From: Actinacidiphila glaucinigra | GTDB lineage: Bacteria > Actinomycetota > Actinomycetes > Streptomycetales > Streptomycetaceae | Direction of reading: 5' to 3' | Assembly (NCBI RefSeq): GCF_900188405.1 | Contig: NZ_FZOF01000013.1 | Span: forward strand, 62,001 to 126,000 | DNA: 64,000 nucleotides | In this document: piece after piece, positions 26,801 to 35,229 of the stretch | How positions within the stretch are numbered: position 1 is the first letter of the stretch | How the letters are laid out: each line of letters starts with the position of its first letter | The notes under the pieces: model-generated | The model's input: only the letters and a program-made list of their open reading frames with translations | What the model was told of the DNA's origin: nothing | Database searches by the model: none | Made by a program: the position numbers and the translations under genes

Positions 26801-27064
26801 TACCTGGTAGGCCTTCTGGGTCCAGTTCGCCGGGGCGCCGGTGACCTGCCAGCCCAGGCGGGGAGAGGGGTCGTCGACGCCCAGGGGCTCGTCGGTGCGG
26901 CCGTCGATGCTGAGGTGTCCGACGGTCGCTTTGCCGCCGTGCGTACGGGAGGTGGTGGCGGCCGCGGGGCTGGTGACCCCGATCGGGAGGGCGAGTCCTC
27001 CCGCCCCGGCCACCATGATCCCTACGACGTGTCGGCGGCTGAGACCGCGCGGTGCTTCGGACAT
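23858..27064 (-). CDS. Secreted alpha-L-rhamnosidase (GH78)
   Basis: This is a 1068-residue exported glycosidase that should release terminal alpha-L-rhamnose from plant or microbial glycans. It begins with a Tat signal (SRRHVVGIMVAG...). N-terminal beta domains follow (GWQVTG... to about 480), then the (alpha/alpha)6 barrel with TDCPGREKLAYPADYLQ, the region holding the catalytic acids of GH78, and a C-terminal beta domain (YRYLVIDPRIVGDL). About residues 290-360 contain a small inserted module (GDTAVQLSSVSGYHVGG...ITFTPALTKQ) that resembles the insert in the two downstream paralogues. The ATG has AGGAG seven bases upstream. It lies in a run of minus-strand genes with the importer. Confidence 0.93.
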   Translation of the reverse strand: MSEAPRGLSRRHVVGIMVAGAGGLALPIGVTSPAAATTSRTHGGKATVGHLSIDGRTDEPLGVDDPSPRLGWQVTGAPANWTQKAYQVRAAATPADLDRGRHLWDSGKVLSDAQTDIPWRGKALGSRQSVVWQVRLWDTRGEVTPWSSPATWEMGLLKRTDWDPAQWIEYPGRQVGDPLPIFARAFDVDNRQGGKVVQARLYIAGAGLHEASLNGRAVTDEVLAPGSSNYQLSVEYRAYDVTRLIRSGANTLGVEVGHGQALVTRSVTNPATGRTAPYGWWQSQFKGNGTLAAPAAPGDTAVQLSSVSGYHVGGTINIDTGDGGDRLEPRTITDIGTAGADGTGITFTPALTKQHAAAVTVTGSGNSLAGTDPSAGAAVSPRLIARLEVTKADGSVQTIVTDHSWKTSLGPTTTDNWYSGSDYDARREQPGWNAPGADLSPTATRRDGSAAGWARAGIAPPPNLTTELVWRVGEPVKVTDRIHPVGITQPTPGVWVFDLGQNIAGWPELAVDGKVPAGTTITMKPAESLAADGTVNQASIMGGGSSRGTNVFATYTTRGNRHGETWHPRFNYFGMQWVQVTGLPEGYTPTAETITGLQLHAATPTAGTVTTSNDRVNRIHRMSRYSIMSNMMSTFTDCPGREKLAYPADYLQPFGSLHRNFGYNAYLRTMERHLAEGQSKAGDNIGNVALKAPVYDWGYTGRFGDEINWGNGIILVPWFLYEVYGDTQTMARYYPQMQAFMDYIRTQKAGTGADAYIVDAALADWIAAENTSGRITGTWGYHQIADRMAKMADLLGRHADALEYRSLASNIKTAFNDAFYNTALGRYTAQGDAGTTGASQAAQALALDEGLVPEGERRRVLDALVELVHAFQPFGGGPHFSGGTIGLAPIVRALMDGGRDDVLWDALQEDTRPSYGFFMAPTTANPQGLTTHPEQWDMGNSKNHMILLQIEEWFHSGLAGIRQARGTAGYRYLVIDPRIVGDLTHVAGSYQTPQGRVASEWTLKKGTFRLKVDVPPNTTAEVRVPKGGRAPHDVPKGATFRRVEGDRAVYHVPSGTYVFVARDVHPAR

Positions 27065-27197
27065 CGGCAAACTCCTGTCGATCAAGGCATGTCACAGGTG
27101 GTGCGCGGCGGCCGGCGCTGCTCGGTGAGGAGTCGCCTCCGGCCACCGCGTCGTGCGGAGCAGGGCGGCCGGCCCGATGCCGGACCGGCAGAAGCCT

Positions 27198-27233
27198 GGT
27201 CCCCGCGCGCATGGGGAGGAGCGCGCGGAGACC
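27198..27233 (-). terminator. Terminator downstream of GH78-like gene A
   Basis: Arms GGTCCCCGCGCGC and GCGCGCGGAGACC (one mismatch) enclose a 10-base loop, ATGGGGAGGA. It is nearly identical to the terminator at 29618, showing that the duplication of the upstream genes included the 3' flank. Confidence 0.8.
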
Positions 27234-27246
27234 GGGCTGTGGGGTG

Positions 27247-29505
27247 TCAGCCGCGGCTGACGGTGATGTCGTACGTGCCGCCGGGAACGGTGAGCTGGGC
27301 GTAGCCGTCGGCGATGGTGCCCTGGTAGGCGTCGCAGCTTCCTGCCGTGCAGACGGTGCGGCCGTTGACGGTGACGGTGGCCTGGGCGGTGACCGGCACA
27401 GCGATCGTGCCGCTCGTGCCGGTCGGGGTCCCGGCGTGCAGGGTGAAGGCCGAGGAGTCGGACTGCCACTGAACGGCGATGTCGCCCGCGCTGGTGGGGA
27501 CGGAGCCCTGGGCCCACTCGAGGTTGCCGGTGTGGGGCTTGATGCTCCAGGTGGCGTAGCCGGGGTTCACGGGGGTCACGCCGAGGACCTGCTCGGTGAG
27601 CTGGACGGTCGGTGAGGCCGCCCAGCCATGGGCGAGGCTGGCGGTGGCGCGGTTCACGCCGCCGTTGCTGTTCTTGAACTCCCAGAACGCGCCGGTGTAG
27701 AGCGGGTTGCTCCTGTCGACCATCGGGCCCCAGGTACGGCGCATCAGGTCGAAGGCACCAGTGGCGTCACCGACAGCGAAGCGTCCGGCGGTCTCCATGC
27801 CGTTGCCGAACGGCTCGATGGTGTGGCCGGTCGGGTCGACCAGCCCCGGCCCCATGATCGCGCCATATGAAGTCCACAGTGTCTTCAGCGCGTTGAGCAC
27901 ACTGGTGCGCCGGTCGGCCGGGACGAAGCCGTACTGCAGGGCGAGTGCGTTGGCGTCCTCGACGAGCACATTGGGCTTGGCGCTGCTCTGGCCGTAGGCG
28001 CCCAGTTGCGTGCTCCAGAGGCGGGTGTTGACGGCCTGCTTGATCGACTCCGCCTTGGCGTCATTCGCGGTGGCGTTGCTCGCGGAGCCGACCTGCCTCT
28101 CCAGCCAGGCCATCTCCTTGAGCAGGATGTAGTAGTCGATGCTGTACTTGGTGACCTCGCCGCTCTGACTGGCCTGCCAGTAGTCACGGTCGTTCGACGC
28201 GACCAGACGGTTGGCGGTCAGGAACCGGTCGTTGTAGGCGAGCTCCGCACGCAGGTCGGACAGGACGCTCGTGATGTAGTTCCGGTCCCCGGTGTACCGG
28301 TAGTAGTCGATCGCGGCGCGTGCGCCGTAGCCCGAGTAGTTGTTGGAGTAGAACAGGGGCGATCCGGCCGGGTTGCTGCCCTTGCTGAAGTCCGGCGAGC
28401 CGGGGATGGCCCCGTCGGAGCGCTGGGCGGCCAGCAGCACGTTCAGGGACGACTTGACGTAGTCGGCGCCCGCGTCGCCGAGAGTGGAGATCGCGGTCGG
28501 TCCCTGGACCAGAAGATCGCCGGTCCAGATGCTGCGGTCGCGCTTGGCGCCGTCGTAGATCCGCTTGTCCGCCAGGCCGTTCAGCCCGGCCGGCTTCAGG
28601 TTCAGCTGCAGCGTGTACGCGCCGGAGTACCACATCCTGTTGAGCTGGTCGTCGCTGGACATGAACCAGCCCTTGTAGTCCGCGGCGGTGGCCCGGACGC
28701 CCTGGAAGGTGACCCCTGCCGCGGAGAGCGAGACGCTGCCCGGCGAGGTCAGAGTGAGCAGGACGAAGCGGAAGCCGCCGTGGTAGGAGCCGGAGGTCCG
28801 GCCCGTTCCCGTGGGCCGCAGCGTGTCGATGCCGCCGACGCCCGCCAGGCCGCGGGACTCGTCCGAGCTCGGCGCTCCCGGGGCACCGACCGCCCTGGTT
28901 TGCGTTGTCAGGCTCCGGGTCAGGGCGGGCGTGACGGTGACCCGCCTGGTGGAGGTGTCGAACGCGGTGATGGTCCGGGCCTGGGCGGTCGTGCCGGTGC
29001 CGAAGGTGATCGTGTTGCCGACTTCGAGGTTCGCCGTCGACGCGACGGTGACCTGCGTGGCCCCGGAGGAAGCCGCGGCGGACACGGTGGTCGACGCAGG
29101 CGTGCGGATGTACTGGCGGGCCTCTGCGGTGGCCAGCGACAGGGTGGGGCTGCCGGTGCGGGCGGTGACGTCGATGTAGGGAGTGCCGGCGACGTTCTTG
29201 CCGAAGTCCAGGAGGACCGACGCCGGGGCGCCGCCGGCTGCCGTTGTCAGGGTCGTCGCGCTGCCCTGACCCGTGACCAGGGTGTTCGGGTTGGTCACGC
29301 TGCCCCGGGTTTCCACATCGGCCGGGAGTACCTGCGCGGTGGCCGGACCCAGTACATAGGACTGCCAGTCGGGGTTCTGCGGGGGCGCGGCCTCGGCTTG
29401 CACCGCGGCGGAACCCATGGTGGTCAGCAGCGCCACGGCCGCGATCACGCGTGAGCGTCTGAAGGTGCGGAGGAACCCGCCCCTGCGGTTGCGTCTGTTC
29501 AGCAC
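27247..29505 (-). CDS. Secreted GH78-type six-hairpin glycosidase, paralogue A
   Basis: This is a 752-residue exported protein of the alpha-L-rhamnosidase-like six-hairpin class. A signal peptide ends near VQAEAA. An N-terminal beta region follows with a small inserted module at about 115-190. The barrel contains YDGAKRDRSIWTGDLLVQGP, typical of the catalytic region, and the C-terminal beta domain is the usual GH78 type (WSIKPHTGNLEWAQGSVP). It is highly similar to the next gene along its whole length. I placed the start at GTG 29505 because the leader GGGAGACCACACC matches that of paralogue B in position. The frame stays open far upstream, but that part is non-coding by composition. Its substrate may differ from that of the GH78 at 23858. 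Confidence 0.87.
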   Translation of the reverse strand: MLNRRNRRGGFLRTFRRSRVIAAVALLTTMGSAAVQAEAAPPQNPDWQSYVLGPATAQVLPADVETRGSVTNPNTLVTGQGSATTLTTAAGGAPASVLLDFGKNVAGTPYIDVTARTGSPTLSLATAEARQYIRTPASTTVSAAASSGATQVTVASTANLEVGNTITFGTGTTAQARTITAFDTSTRRVTVTPALTRSLTTQTRAVGAPGAPSSDESRGLAGVGGIDTLRPTGTGRTSGSYHGGFRFVLLTLTSPGSVSLSAAGVTFQGVRATAADYKGWFMSSDDQLNRMWYSGAYTLQLNLKPAGLNGLADKRIYDGAKRDRSIWTGDLLVQGPTAISTLGDAGADYVKSSLNVLLAAQRSDGAIPGSPDFSKGSNPAGSPLFYSNNYSGYGARAAIDYYRYTGDRNYITSVLSDLRAELAYNDRFLTANRLVASNDRDYWQASQSGEVTKYSIDYYILLKEMAWLERQVGSASNATANDAKAESIKQAVNTRLWSTQLGAYGQSSAKPNVLVEDANALALQYGFVPADRRTSVLNALKTLWTSYGAIMGPGLVDPTGHTIEPFGNGMETAGRFAVGDATGAFDLMRRTWGPMVDRSNPLYTGAFWEFKNSNGGVNRATASLAHGWAASPTVQLTEQVLGVTPVNPGYATWSIKPHTGNLEWAQGSVPTSAGDIAVQWQSDSSAFTLHAGTPTGTSGTIAVPVTAQATVTVNGRTVCTAGSCDAYQGTIADGYAQLTVPGGTYDITVSRG

Positions 29506-29617
29506 GATGGTGTGGTCTCCCTCGAAGAGGCGTTCGGGAACGCGGGGCTGAGCGGCCGGGGCTACCGCCCCGGCCGTGGGGACTGTCAGCGCTGATCGAG
29601 TGGTGCCGGCGGGGCCT

Positions 29618-29653
29618 GGTCTCCGCGCGCATGGGGAGGAGCGCGCGGAGACC
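29618..29653 (-). terminator. Terminator downstream of GH78-like gene B
   Basis: GGTCTCCGCGCGC and GCGCGCGGAGACC form a perfect 13-bp stem with the loop ATGGGGAGGA. It nearly duplicates the structure at 27198. Confidence 0.85.
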
Positions 29654-29666
29654 GGGCTGTGGGGTG

Positions 29667-31958
29667 TCAGCCGCGCCTGACGGTGATGTCGTACGTGCCG
29701 CCGGGAACGGTGAACCGGGCGTAGCCGTCGGTGACGGTGCCCTTGTAGGCGGTGCAGCCGCCGCGGGTGTACACGGTGCGTCCGTTGATCTTGACGGTGG
29801 ACCTGCCGGTGACCGGGACGGCGATCGTGCCGGTGGTGTCGCGGGGCGTGCTGGCGTGGAGGGTGAACTTCGAGGCGTTGGCCTTCGACTGCCAGTTCAC
29901 CGCGATGTCGCCGTACTGGGTCGGGACGGAGCCCTGGGCCCACTTGAGGTCGCCGGTGTGGGGCTTGATGCTCCAGGTGGCGTAGCCGGGGTCGACCGGG
30001 GTGACGCCGAGGACCTGCTCGGTGAGCTGGACGGTCGGTGAGGCCGCCCAGCCGTGGGCGAGGCTGGCGGTGGCGCGGTTGACGCCGCCGTCGTTGTTCT
30101 TGAACTCCCAGAACGCGCCGGTGTAGAGGGGGTTGCTCTTGTCGACCATGGGTCCCCAGGTGCGGCGCATCAAGTCGAAGGCGCCGCCCGCGTCACCGAC
30201 GGTGAAGCGTCCGGCGGTCTCCATACCGTTGCCGAACGGCTCGATGGTGTGGCCGGTGGGGTCGACCAGACCCGGGCCCATGATCGCGCCGTACGGTGTC
30301 CACAGCGTCTTCAGGGCCTTCAGGACGCTGTCGCGTCGTTCGGCGGGGACGAAGCCGTACTGCAGGGCGAGGGCGTTGGCGTCCTCGACGAGTACGTCGG
30401 GGTGGACGCTGCTCTGGCCGTAGGCGCCCAGTTGCGGGTTCCACAGCGTGGCGTTGACGGCTTCCTTGATCCGGTCGGCCTTGGCGTCGTGCTCGTCGGC
30501 GATGGTGGCGGAGCCGACCTGCCGCTCGAGCCAGGCCATCTCCTTGAGCAGGATGTAGTAGTCGATGCTGTACTTGGTGACCTCGCCGGTCTGGCTCGCC
30601 TGCCAGTAGTCGCGGTCGTTGGACGCCACGAGGTGGTTGGCGGTCAGGGACCTGTCGTTGTAGGCGAGTTCCGCGCGCAGGGCGGGCAGGATCTTGGTGA
30701 TGTAGTCCTTGTCGCCGGTGTAGCGGTAGTAGTCGATGGCGGCGCGTGCGCCGTAGCCGGAGTAGTTGTTCGAGTAGAACAGGGGCGATCCGGCGGGGTT
30801 GCTGCCCTTGCGGAAGTCCGGCGAGCCGGGGATGGCCCCGTCCGCGCGCTGGGTGGCGAGCAGCACGTCGATCGAGGACTTGACGTAGTCGGCGCCCTCG
30901 TCGCCGAGGGTGCTGATGGCGGTGGGTCCCTGGACGAGCAGGTCACCGGTCCAGATGCTGCGGTCGCGCTTGGCGCCGTCGTAGATCCGCTTGTCCGCCA
31001 GGCCGTTCAGCCCGGCGGGCTTCAGGTTCAGCTGCAGCGTGTAGGCACCCGAGTACCACATCTTGTTGAGCTGGTCGTCGTCGGACAGGAACCAGCCCTT
31101 GTAGTCGGCGGGGGTGACCCGGACGCCCTGGAAGTCCACGCCGGCGGCGGAGATGGAGATGCTGCCGGGCGAGGTCAGGGTGAGCAGGGCGAAGCGGAAG
31201 CCGGGGTGGTAAGCGGCGGAGATCCGGCCCGTGGCGGTGGGCTGAAGCGTGTCGATGCCGCCGACGCCCGCCAGGCCGCGGGACTCGTCCGAGCTCGGCG
31301 CTCCCGGAGCGCTGACGGCCGCGGTCTGGGCCGGGACGTCGCCGCTCAGGGAGGGCTGGAAGGAGACGGTCTTGGCAGCGGCGTCGAAGGCGGTGACCGT
31401 ACGGGTCTGGGCGGTCGTGCCGGTGCCGAAGGTGATCGTGTTGCCGACTTCGAGGTTCGCCGTCGACGCGACGGTGACCTGCGTGGCCCCGGAGGAAGCC
31501 GCGGCGGACACGGTGGTCGACGCAGGCGTGCGGATGTAGCGCCGCGCTTCGGAGGTGGCCAGCGACAGGGTGGGGGTGCCTTCGACGGCGGTGATGTCGA
31601 AGTAAGGGGTGCCCGCGATGTCCTTGCCGAAGTCCAGGAGAACCGACGCCGGCGCGCCGCCGGCGACCGTCGTCAGGGTCGTCGCCTTCGGCTTGCCCTT
31701 GTCCTTGTCCTTGCCCTTGCCGCTCACGAGGGTCTTGGGGTGGGTGACGTCGCCACGGGTCTCCACGTCGACCGGCGTGACCTGAGGGGTGGACGGGGCC
31801 AGGACGTAGGAGTGCCAGTCGGGGTGCTTCGGCGTCGACGCCTCGGCCTGGACACCGACCGATCCCACGGTCGCGAGCACTGCCACGGCCACGACGAGGC
31901 GTGAGCGCCTCAGGCCGCGGGAGGTGCCGCCGAACTCGGAAGTGAATCGTTTCAACAT
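29667..31958 (-). CDS. Secreted GH78-type six-hairpin glycosidase, paralogue B
   Basis: This 763-residue paralogue of gene A has the same signal peptide, inserted module, barrel and C-terminal beta domain. Conserved blocks such as YDGAKRDRSIWTGDLL and DYWQASQ are identical. It differs by a short Lys-rich insert (GKGKDKDKGKPK) near residue 80. A 132-base stretch encoding much of the inserted module is identical at the DNA level to gene A, while the flanks have diverged. The ATG follows GGGAGACCACACCC. It is the first glycosidase after the ABC importer genes and may take part in the same depolymerisation. Confidence 0.87.
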   Translation of the reverse strand: MLKRFTSEFGGTSRGLRRSRLVVAVAVLATVGSVGVQAEASTPKHPDWHSYVLAPSTPQVTPVDVETRGDVTHPKTLVSGKGKDKDKGKPKATTLTTVAGGAPASVLLDFGKDIAGTPYFDITAVEGTPTLSLATSEARRYIRTPASTTVSAAASSGATQVTVASTANLEVGNTITFGTGTTAQTRTVTAFDAAAKTVSFQPSLSGDVPAQTAAVSAPGAPSSDESRGLAGVGGIDTLQPTATGRISAAYHPGFRFALLTLTSPGSISISAAGVDFQGVRVTPADYKGWFLSDDDQLNKMWYSGAYTLQLNLKPAGLNGLADKRIYDGAKRDRSIWTGDLLVQGPTAISTLGDEGADYVKSSIDVLLATQRADGAIPGSPDFRKGSNPAGSPLFYSNNYSGYGARAAIDYYRYTGDKDYITKILPALRAELAYNDRSLTANHLVASNDRDYWQASQTGEVTKYSIDYYILLKEMAWLERQVGSATIADEHDAKADRIKEAVNATLWNPQLGAYGQSSVHPDVLVEDANALALQYGFVPAERRDSVLKALKTLWTPYGAIMGPGLVDPTGHTIEPFGNGMETAGRFTVGDAGGAFDLMRRTWGPMVDKSNPLYTGAFWEFKNNDGGVNRATASLAHGWAASPTVQLTEQVLGVTPVDPGYATWSIKPHTGDLKWAQGSVPTQYGDIAVNWQSKANASKFTLHASTPRDTTGTIAVPVTGRSTVKINGRTVYTRGGCTAYKGTVTDGYARFTVPGGTYDITVRRG

Positions 31959-32006
31959 AAGGGTGTGGTCTCCCTTGGAAGAGGTGTACGGAAAAAGTGC
32001 CTACCT

Positions 32007-32036
32007 GGCCGGGGTGAAGGAGCCTTCGCCCCGGCC
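32007..32036 (-). terminator. Terminator after the sugar-binding protein gene
   Basis: GGCCGGGGTGAAGG and CCTTCGCCCCGGCC pair over about 14 positions with one wobble. On the minus strand the stem is followed by a TTTTT run, so this is a convincing intrinsic terminator. It would separate importer and glycosidase transcripts, at least in part. Confidence 0.8.
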
Positions 32037-32044
32037 GGGGTCTG

Positions 32045-33307
32045 TCAGGAGCCGGACGTGTAGTCGGCGTCCATGGCCTGGAGGACCTTGTCCGGCGTGG
32101 ACTGGTCGCTGAAGATCTCCTGCAGGCCGCTGAGCATGGACTGCTGCACCTTGGGGTTGGGCCAGAGCTGGTCCATGAAGGGCACGGTGCGGTCGTCGTT
32201 GACGAACGTGGACAGCTCGGTCAGCGACGCGTCGGGGGTGAAGCCGGTGTCCGGCCGGGTCGGGAGGCCGCCTTGCGTCGTGACGAAGAGGTTCATGCCC
32301 TCGGGCGACATGACGAAGTCGACGAACTTCAGCGCGAGTTCCTTGTTCCTGGCCTTCGCGTTGACTCCGTAGCCGGTGCCCCCCGCGGCCGGCATGAGGA
32401 ACTCCGAGGGGGTGTCGGTGGCCGGCAGTGCCCTGAGGGTGAACTTTCCGTTGGGGTTCTTGCCCTTGAGCAGGGCGATGACCCAGTTGCCCTGGATGAT
32501 GCCGAGGGTCTTGCCCGTGGCGGCGAGTTCCTGGCCGGCCTCGTAGCTGGTGCCCAGGGGGTCCTTCTGGAAGCAGCCGGCCTTGTCCATCTGCTGGTAC
32601 TTGGCCATGGCGGTGGTCCACGGCGAGTCCGCGAAGGTGGCCTGGCCCGCCTGCATCTTCTTGTCGAAGTCGGGGTCGGGGCCGTAGACGGTGGTGGCGG
32701 CCAGGGCGTAGAGGACGATCTGGGTGACCCAGTTGTCCTGGATGCCCAGAGCGAAGGCGGGGGTGCCCTTGGCGTTCGCGTCCTTGCAGAAGTCGAGGAG
32801 TTCGGTCCAGGTGCCGGGTGGAGTGAGGCCTGCCTTGTCCAGGGCGTCCTGGTTGTAGACGGCGCCGATGCCGTTGAGCCCGAAGACCCCGTTGTAGGTC
32901 TTTCCCTGGTACTGGGAGACGGTCTTGACCGCGTCGGGCAGCTTGGAGGCCCAGGGCCGGTCCGACAGGTCGAGGAGGTAACCGGGCTTGGCCAGTACGT
33001 AGGTCGCCGCGGGGTTGCCGTTGCCCGGCCAGACCGACATCACGTCCGGACCGGTGCCGGAGGCGAGCTTGGTGCGGATCTGCTGCTGGTACTGGTCGGC
33101 GCTGCTGACGGTGAGGCGGACGTCGATGCCGGGGTTGGCCTTCTCGAAGGCCTTGACGACGGGCTCGATGGATCCCTGGTCCTGCGAGGCGATGGTCAAG
33201 GTGGTGGAGGAGTTCCCGCCCGCGGCGTTGGTGCCGCCGCTGCAGGCTGCCAGCAGGCCGGCAGCCGTCACCGCCGCTATCGCGGCGGACAGTCTGGTGC
33301 TGATCAT
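32045..33307 (-). CDS. ABC sugar importer, substrate-binding lipoprotein
   Basis: This is a 420-residue family 1 extracellular solute-binding protein. The signal peptide ends in the lipobox LLAACSGG. The mature part starts TLTIASQDQGSIEPVVKAFEKA, normal for carbohydrate-binding components, with the conserved DVMSVWPGN and C-terminal FVDFVMSPEGMNLF blocks. It binds an oligosaccharide or sugar outside the cell and delivers it to the two permeases encoded just upstream. No ATPase gene is nearby; Streptomyces importers of this type commonly share the MsiK ATPase encoded elsewhere. The ATG has GGGAG five bases upstream. Confidence 0.93.
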   Translation of the reverse strand: MISTRLSAAIAAVTAAGLLAACSGGTNAAGGNSSTTLTIASQDQGSIEPVVKAFEKANPGIDVRLTVSSADQYQQQIRTKLASGTGPDVMSVWPGNGNPAATYVLAKPGYLLDLSDRPWASKLPDAVKTVSQYQGKTYNGVFGLNGIGAVYNQDALDKAGLTPPGTWTELLDFCKDANAKGTPAFALGIQDNWVTQIVLYALAATTVYGPDPDFDKKMQAGQATFADSPWTTAMAKYQQMDKAGCFQKDPLGTSYEAGQELAATGKTLGIIQGNWVIALLKGKNPNGKFTLRALPATDTPSEFLMPAAGGTGYGVNAKARNKELALKFVDFVMSPEGMNLFVTTQGGLPTRPDTGFTPDASLTELSTFVNDDRTVPFMDQLWPNPKVQQSMLSGLQEIFSDQSTPDKVLQAMDADYTSGS

Positions 33308-33444
33308 GGTGTCTCCCACGGGGAAGGGACGGCGATCACGAAGGGACAGGTGAAGCCGGCTCCGGCGCAACGGCGCTGATGAGCTGCCGACCTGATGCCG
33401 GCCGTACAGCGGCTCCGGCCGGGTGGGGCGGTTCACTGCGTCGC

Positions 33445-34266
33445 TCATCCCTTCAGCCCGCCGGCGAAGCCGCTGATGATGCTGCGCTGCAGCACGAAGT
33501 AGACGGTCAGGACGGGCACGATGCTGATCGCCAGGGCGGCGAAGACAAGGTTCCAGTCGGTGACGTACTGGCCGAAGAAGCCGGCGATCGCCACGGGCAG
33601 GGTCTGCTGGGTGCTGCCGCTGAGGTACAGCAGCGGGGTGAAGAAGTCGTTCCACACCGCGACGGCGTTGAGGACGAGCGCGGTCACGGTGATCGGTCTC
33701 AGCATGGGCAGCACCACATGACGGAAGCTCTGTGCCGGTGTGCAGCCGTCGATGAGCGCGGCGTCCTCGAAGTCGCGGGGCAGAGCGCGCAGGAATCCGG
33801 TGTAGAGGAAGGTGGTGAAGGGCACCTGCAGGCCGGAGTGGAACAGGATCAGCGCCCAGGGGGTGCCCAGCAGGTGCAGGTCGCGCATCGTCTGGTAGAG
33901 CGGCAGCGCGGCGAGCTGGAAGGGCAGGATCAGTCCGAGCATCACCAGCAGGAACAGGCCGCGTGACCAGCGTGCGGTCGACCGGGCCAGCGGGTACGCG
34001 GCGAACGAGGAAACCGCCAGGATGATCACCACGCTGCCGGCGGTGACCAGCACGCTGTTCAGCAATGCACCGCCCAGCCCGCCTTGCTGCCAGGCCTGGC
34101 TGAAGTTGTCGAGGGTGGGCGAGGTCGTCGGCCGGATCGGCGAGGAGGTGTCCGAGACTGGCCGCACGGCCAGGTTGACCAGGACGTAGACCGGGAAGGC
34201 GACCACCAGGGCGACAGCGATCATGGCCAGCTCGAGCACGAAGGTGCGCTTGCGGTAGCGGTTCAC
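33445..34266 (-). CDS. ABC sugar importer permease (MalG/CUT1 type)
   Basis: This 273-residue inner-membrane permease has six predicted helices. The EAA motif EDAALIDGCTPAQSFRHVVLP, where the shared ATPase docks, is in the second half. It begins with a short basic stretch (NRYRKRTFVLE) and ends AGGLKG, as MalG-type permeases do. The GTG start overlaps the stop of the other permease by four bases (GTGA). It forms the channel with its partner at 34263. Confidence 0.93.
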   Translation of the reverse strand: MNRYRKRTFVLELAMIAVALVVAFPVYVLVNLAVRPVSDTSSPIRPTTSPTLDNFSQAWQQGGLGGALLNSVLVTAGSVVIILAVSSFAAYPLARSTARWSRGLFLLVMLGLILPFQLAALPLYQTMRDLHLLGTPWALILFHSGLQVPFTTFLYTGFLRALPRDFEDAALIDGCTPAQSFRHVVLPMLRPITVTALVLNAVAVWNDFFTPLLYLSGSTQQTLPVAIAGFFGQYVTDWNLVFAALAISIVPVLTVYFVLQRSIISGFAGGLKG

Positions 34267-35210
34267 GAGGCCGCCCTCTCTCCGCGGGCCAGCACGAGGT
34301 ACTGCCCGGTCGACGCCACCGCCACGATGATCGTGAGGACGACCGCGAGAGCGATGCTGTATCCGAACTCGCCCAGGGTGAAGGCGTCTTTGTAGATCAG
34401 GGTGGACAGCGTGTCGGTGGCGTGGCCCGGGCCTCCGCCGGTCAGGGCGTAGACCTGGTCGAAGAGCTTGATCCCGCCGATGATCGACAGCATCAGGTTG
34501 ATGGTGAACGCCGGTGCGAGCAGCGGGCGGGTGATCGACCAGAACCGGCGGATCGGTCCGGCGCCGTCGATGTCGGCCGCCTCGTGGACCTCCTTCGGGA
34601 CCGACTGCAGCCCGGCCAGGAAGATGACCATGGAGTAGCCGCCGAACTGCCACACGATGACCCCCACGACCGACCACAGGGCCAGTTGCGGGTCACCGAG
34701 CCAGTCCTGTCTGAGGGAGTCCAGGCCGACCGTACCAAGGAGGCTGTTGACGGCGCCGCTGGGGCCGAGCAGGTTGCGCCACAGGTAGGCGGTCACGATG
34801 GGGGTGATCACGGCGGGTGCGAAGAGCAGGACCCGGAGCACGTTGCGGGTCTTGATGAGGCTGTTGACCCCGAGGGCGAGCAGGAGCCCGAACACGTTCT
34901 GGATGACGGTGACCGACACCGCGATCAGCAGGGTGTGCCAGACGGCCTGCACCGCGTCCGGGTCGTCCAGCAGTCCGGTGAAGTTGTCGAAGCCGACGAA
35001 GGAGGAGTTCGGGTCCAGGCCGTCCCAGTCGGTGAAGGCGTAGTACACGCCCCGGGCGCTGGGCACCAGGACGACGAAGGCGAACAGCAGCATCGCCGGG
35101 ACGGCGAACCACCACGGGGAGGTGGCGCGGCGCCGGCCGGAAAGGCGCCCGGGGCGTCTGGGGACGACAGCGGCCGGTGGCGACAGCTGATCGCGCGAGG
35201 TTGCAGGCAC
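34263..35210 (-). CDS. ABC sugar importer permease (MalF/CUT1 type)
   Basis: This 315-residue permease has about six helices and a 30-residue polar N-terminus. Its EAA loop reads VHEAADIDGAGPIRRFWSITRP. TGGGPGHATDTL near the C-terminus is a standard CUT1 block. The GTG start follows a G-rich tract. It is the first gene of the importer operon, and its promoter region contains LacI-type operators shared with the divergent regulator. Confidence 0.93.
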   Translation of the reverse strand: MPATSRDQLSPPAAVVPRRPGRLSGRRRATSPWWFAVPAMLLFAFVVLVPSARGVYYAFTDWDGLDPNSSFVGFDNFTGLLDDPDAVQAVWHTLLIAVSVTVIQNVFGLLLALGVNSLIKTRNVLRVLLFAPAVITPIVTAYLWRNLLGPSGAVNSLLGTVGLDSLRQDWLGDPQLALWSVVGVIVWQFGGYSMVIFLAGLQSVPKEVHEAADIDGAGPIRRFWSITRPLLAPAFTINLMLSIIGGIKLFDQVYALTGGGPGHATDTLSTLIYKDAFTLGEFGYSIALAVVLTIIVAVASTGQYLVLARGERAAS

Positions 35211-35229
35211 TGGCGACGCCCCCCTTTCT

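Noticed and set aside
23870..27304. Open plus-strand frame of 1144 codons opposite the GH78 gene
   Set aside because: It is a shadow of the rhamnosidase caused by codon bias. It has no ribosome-binding site and no protein signature.
29506..29943. Upstream extension of the GH78-like gene A frame
   Set aside because: It overlaps the end of gene B and the terminator, and its translation is His/Arg-rich. The signal peptide and matching leader place the start at 29505.
31944..31957. LacI-like sequence GAAACGATTC at the start of GH78-like gene B
   Set aside because: It lies inside the first codons, differs from the operators at 35247 and 35435 and lacks their GGG/CCC flanks. Chance is likely.
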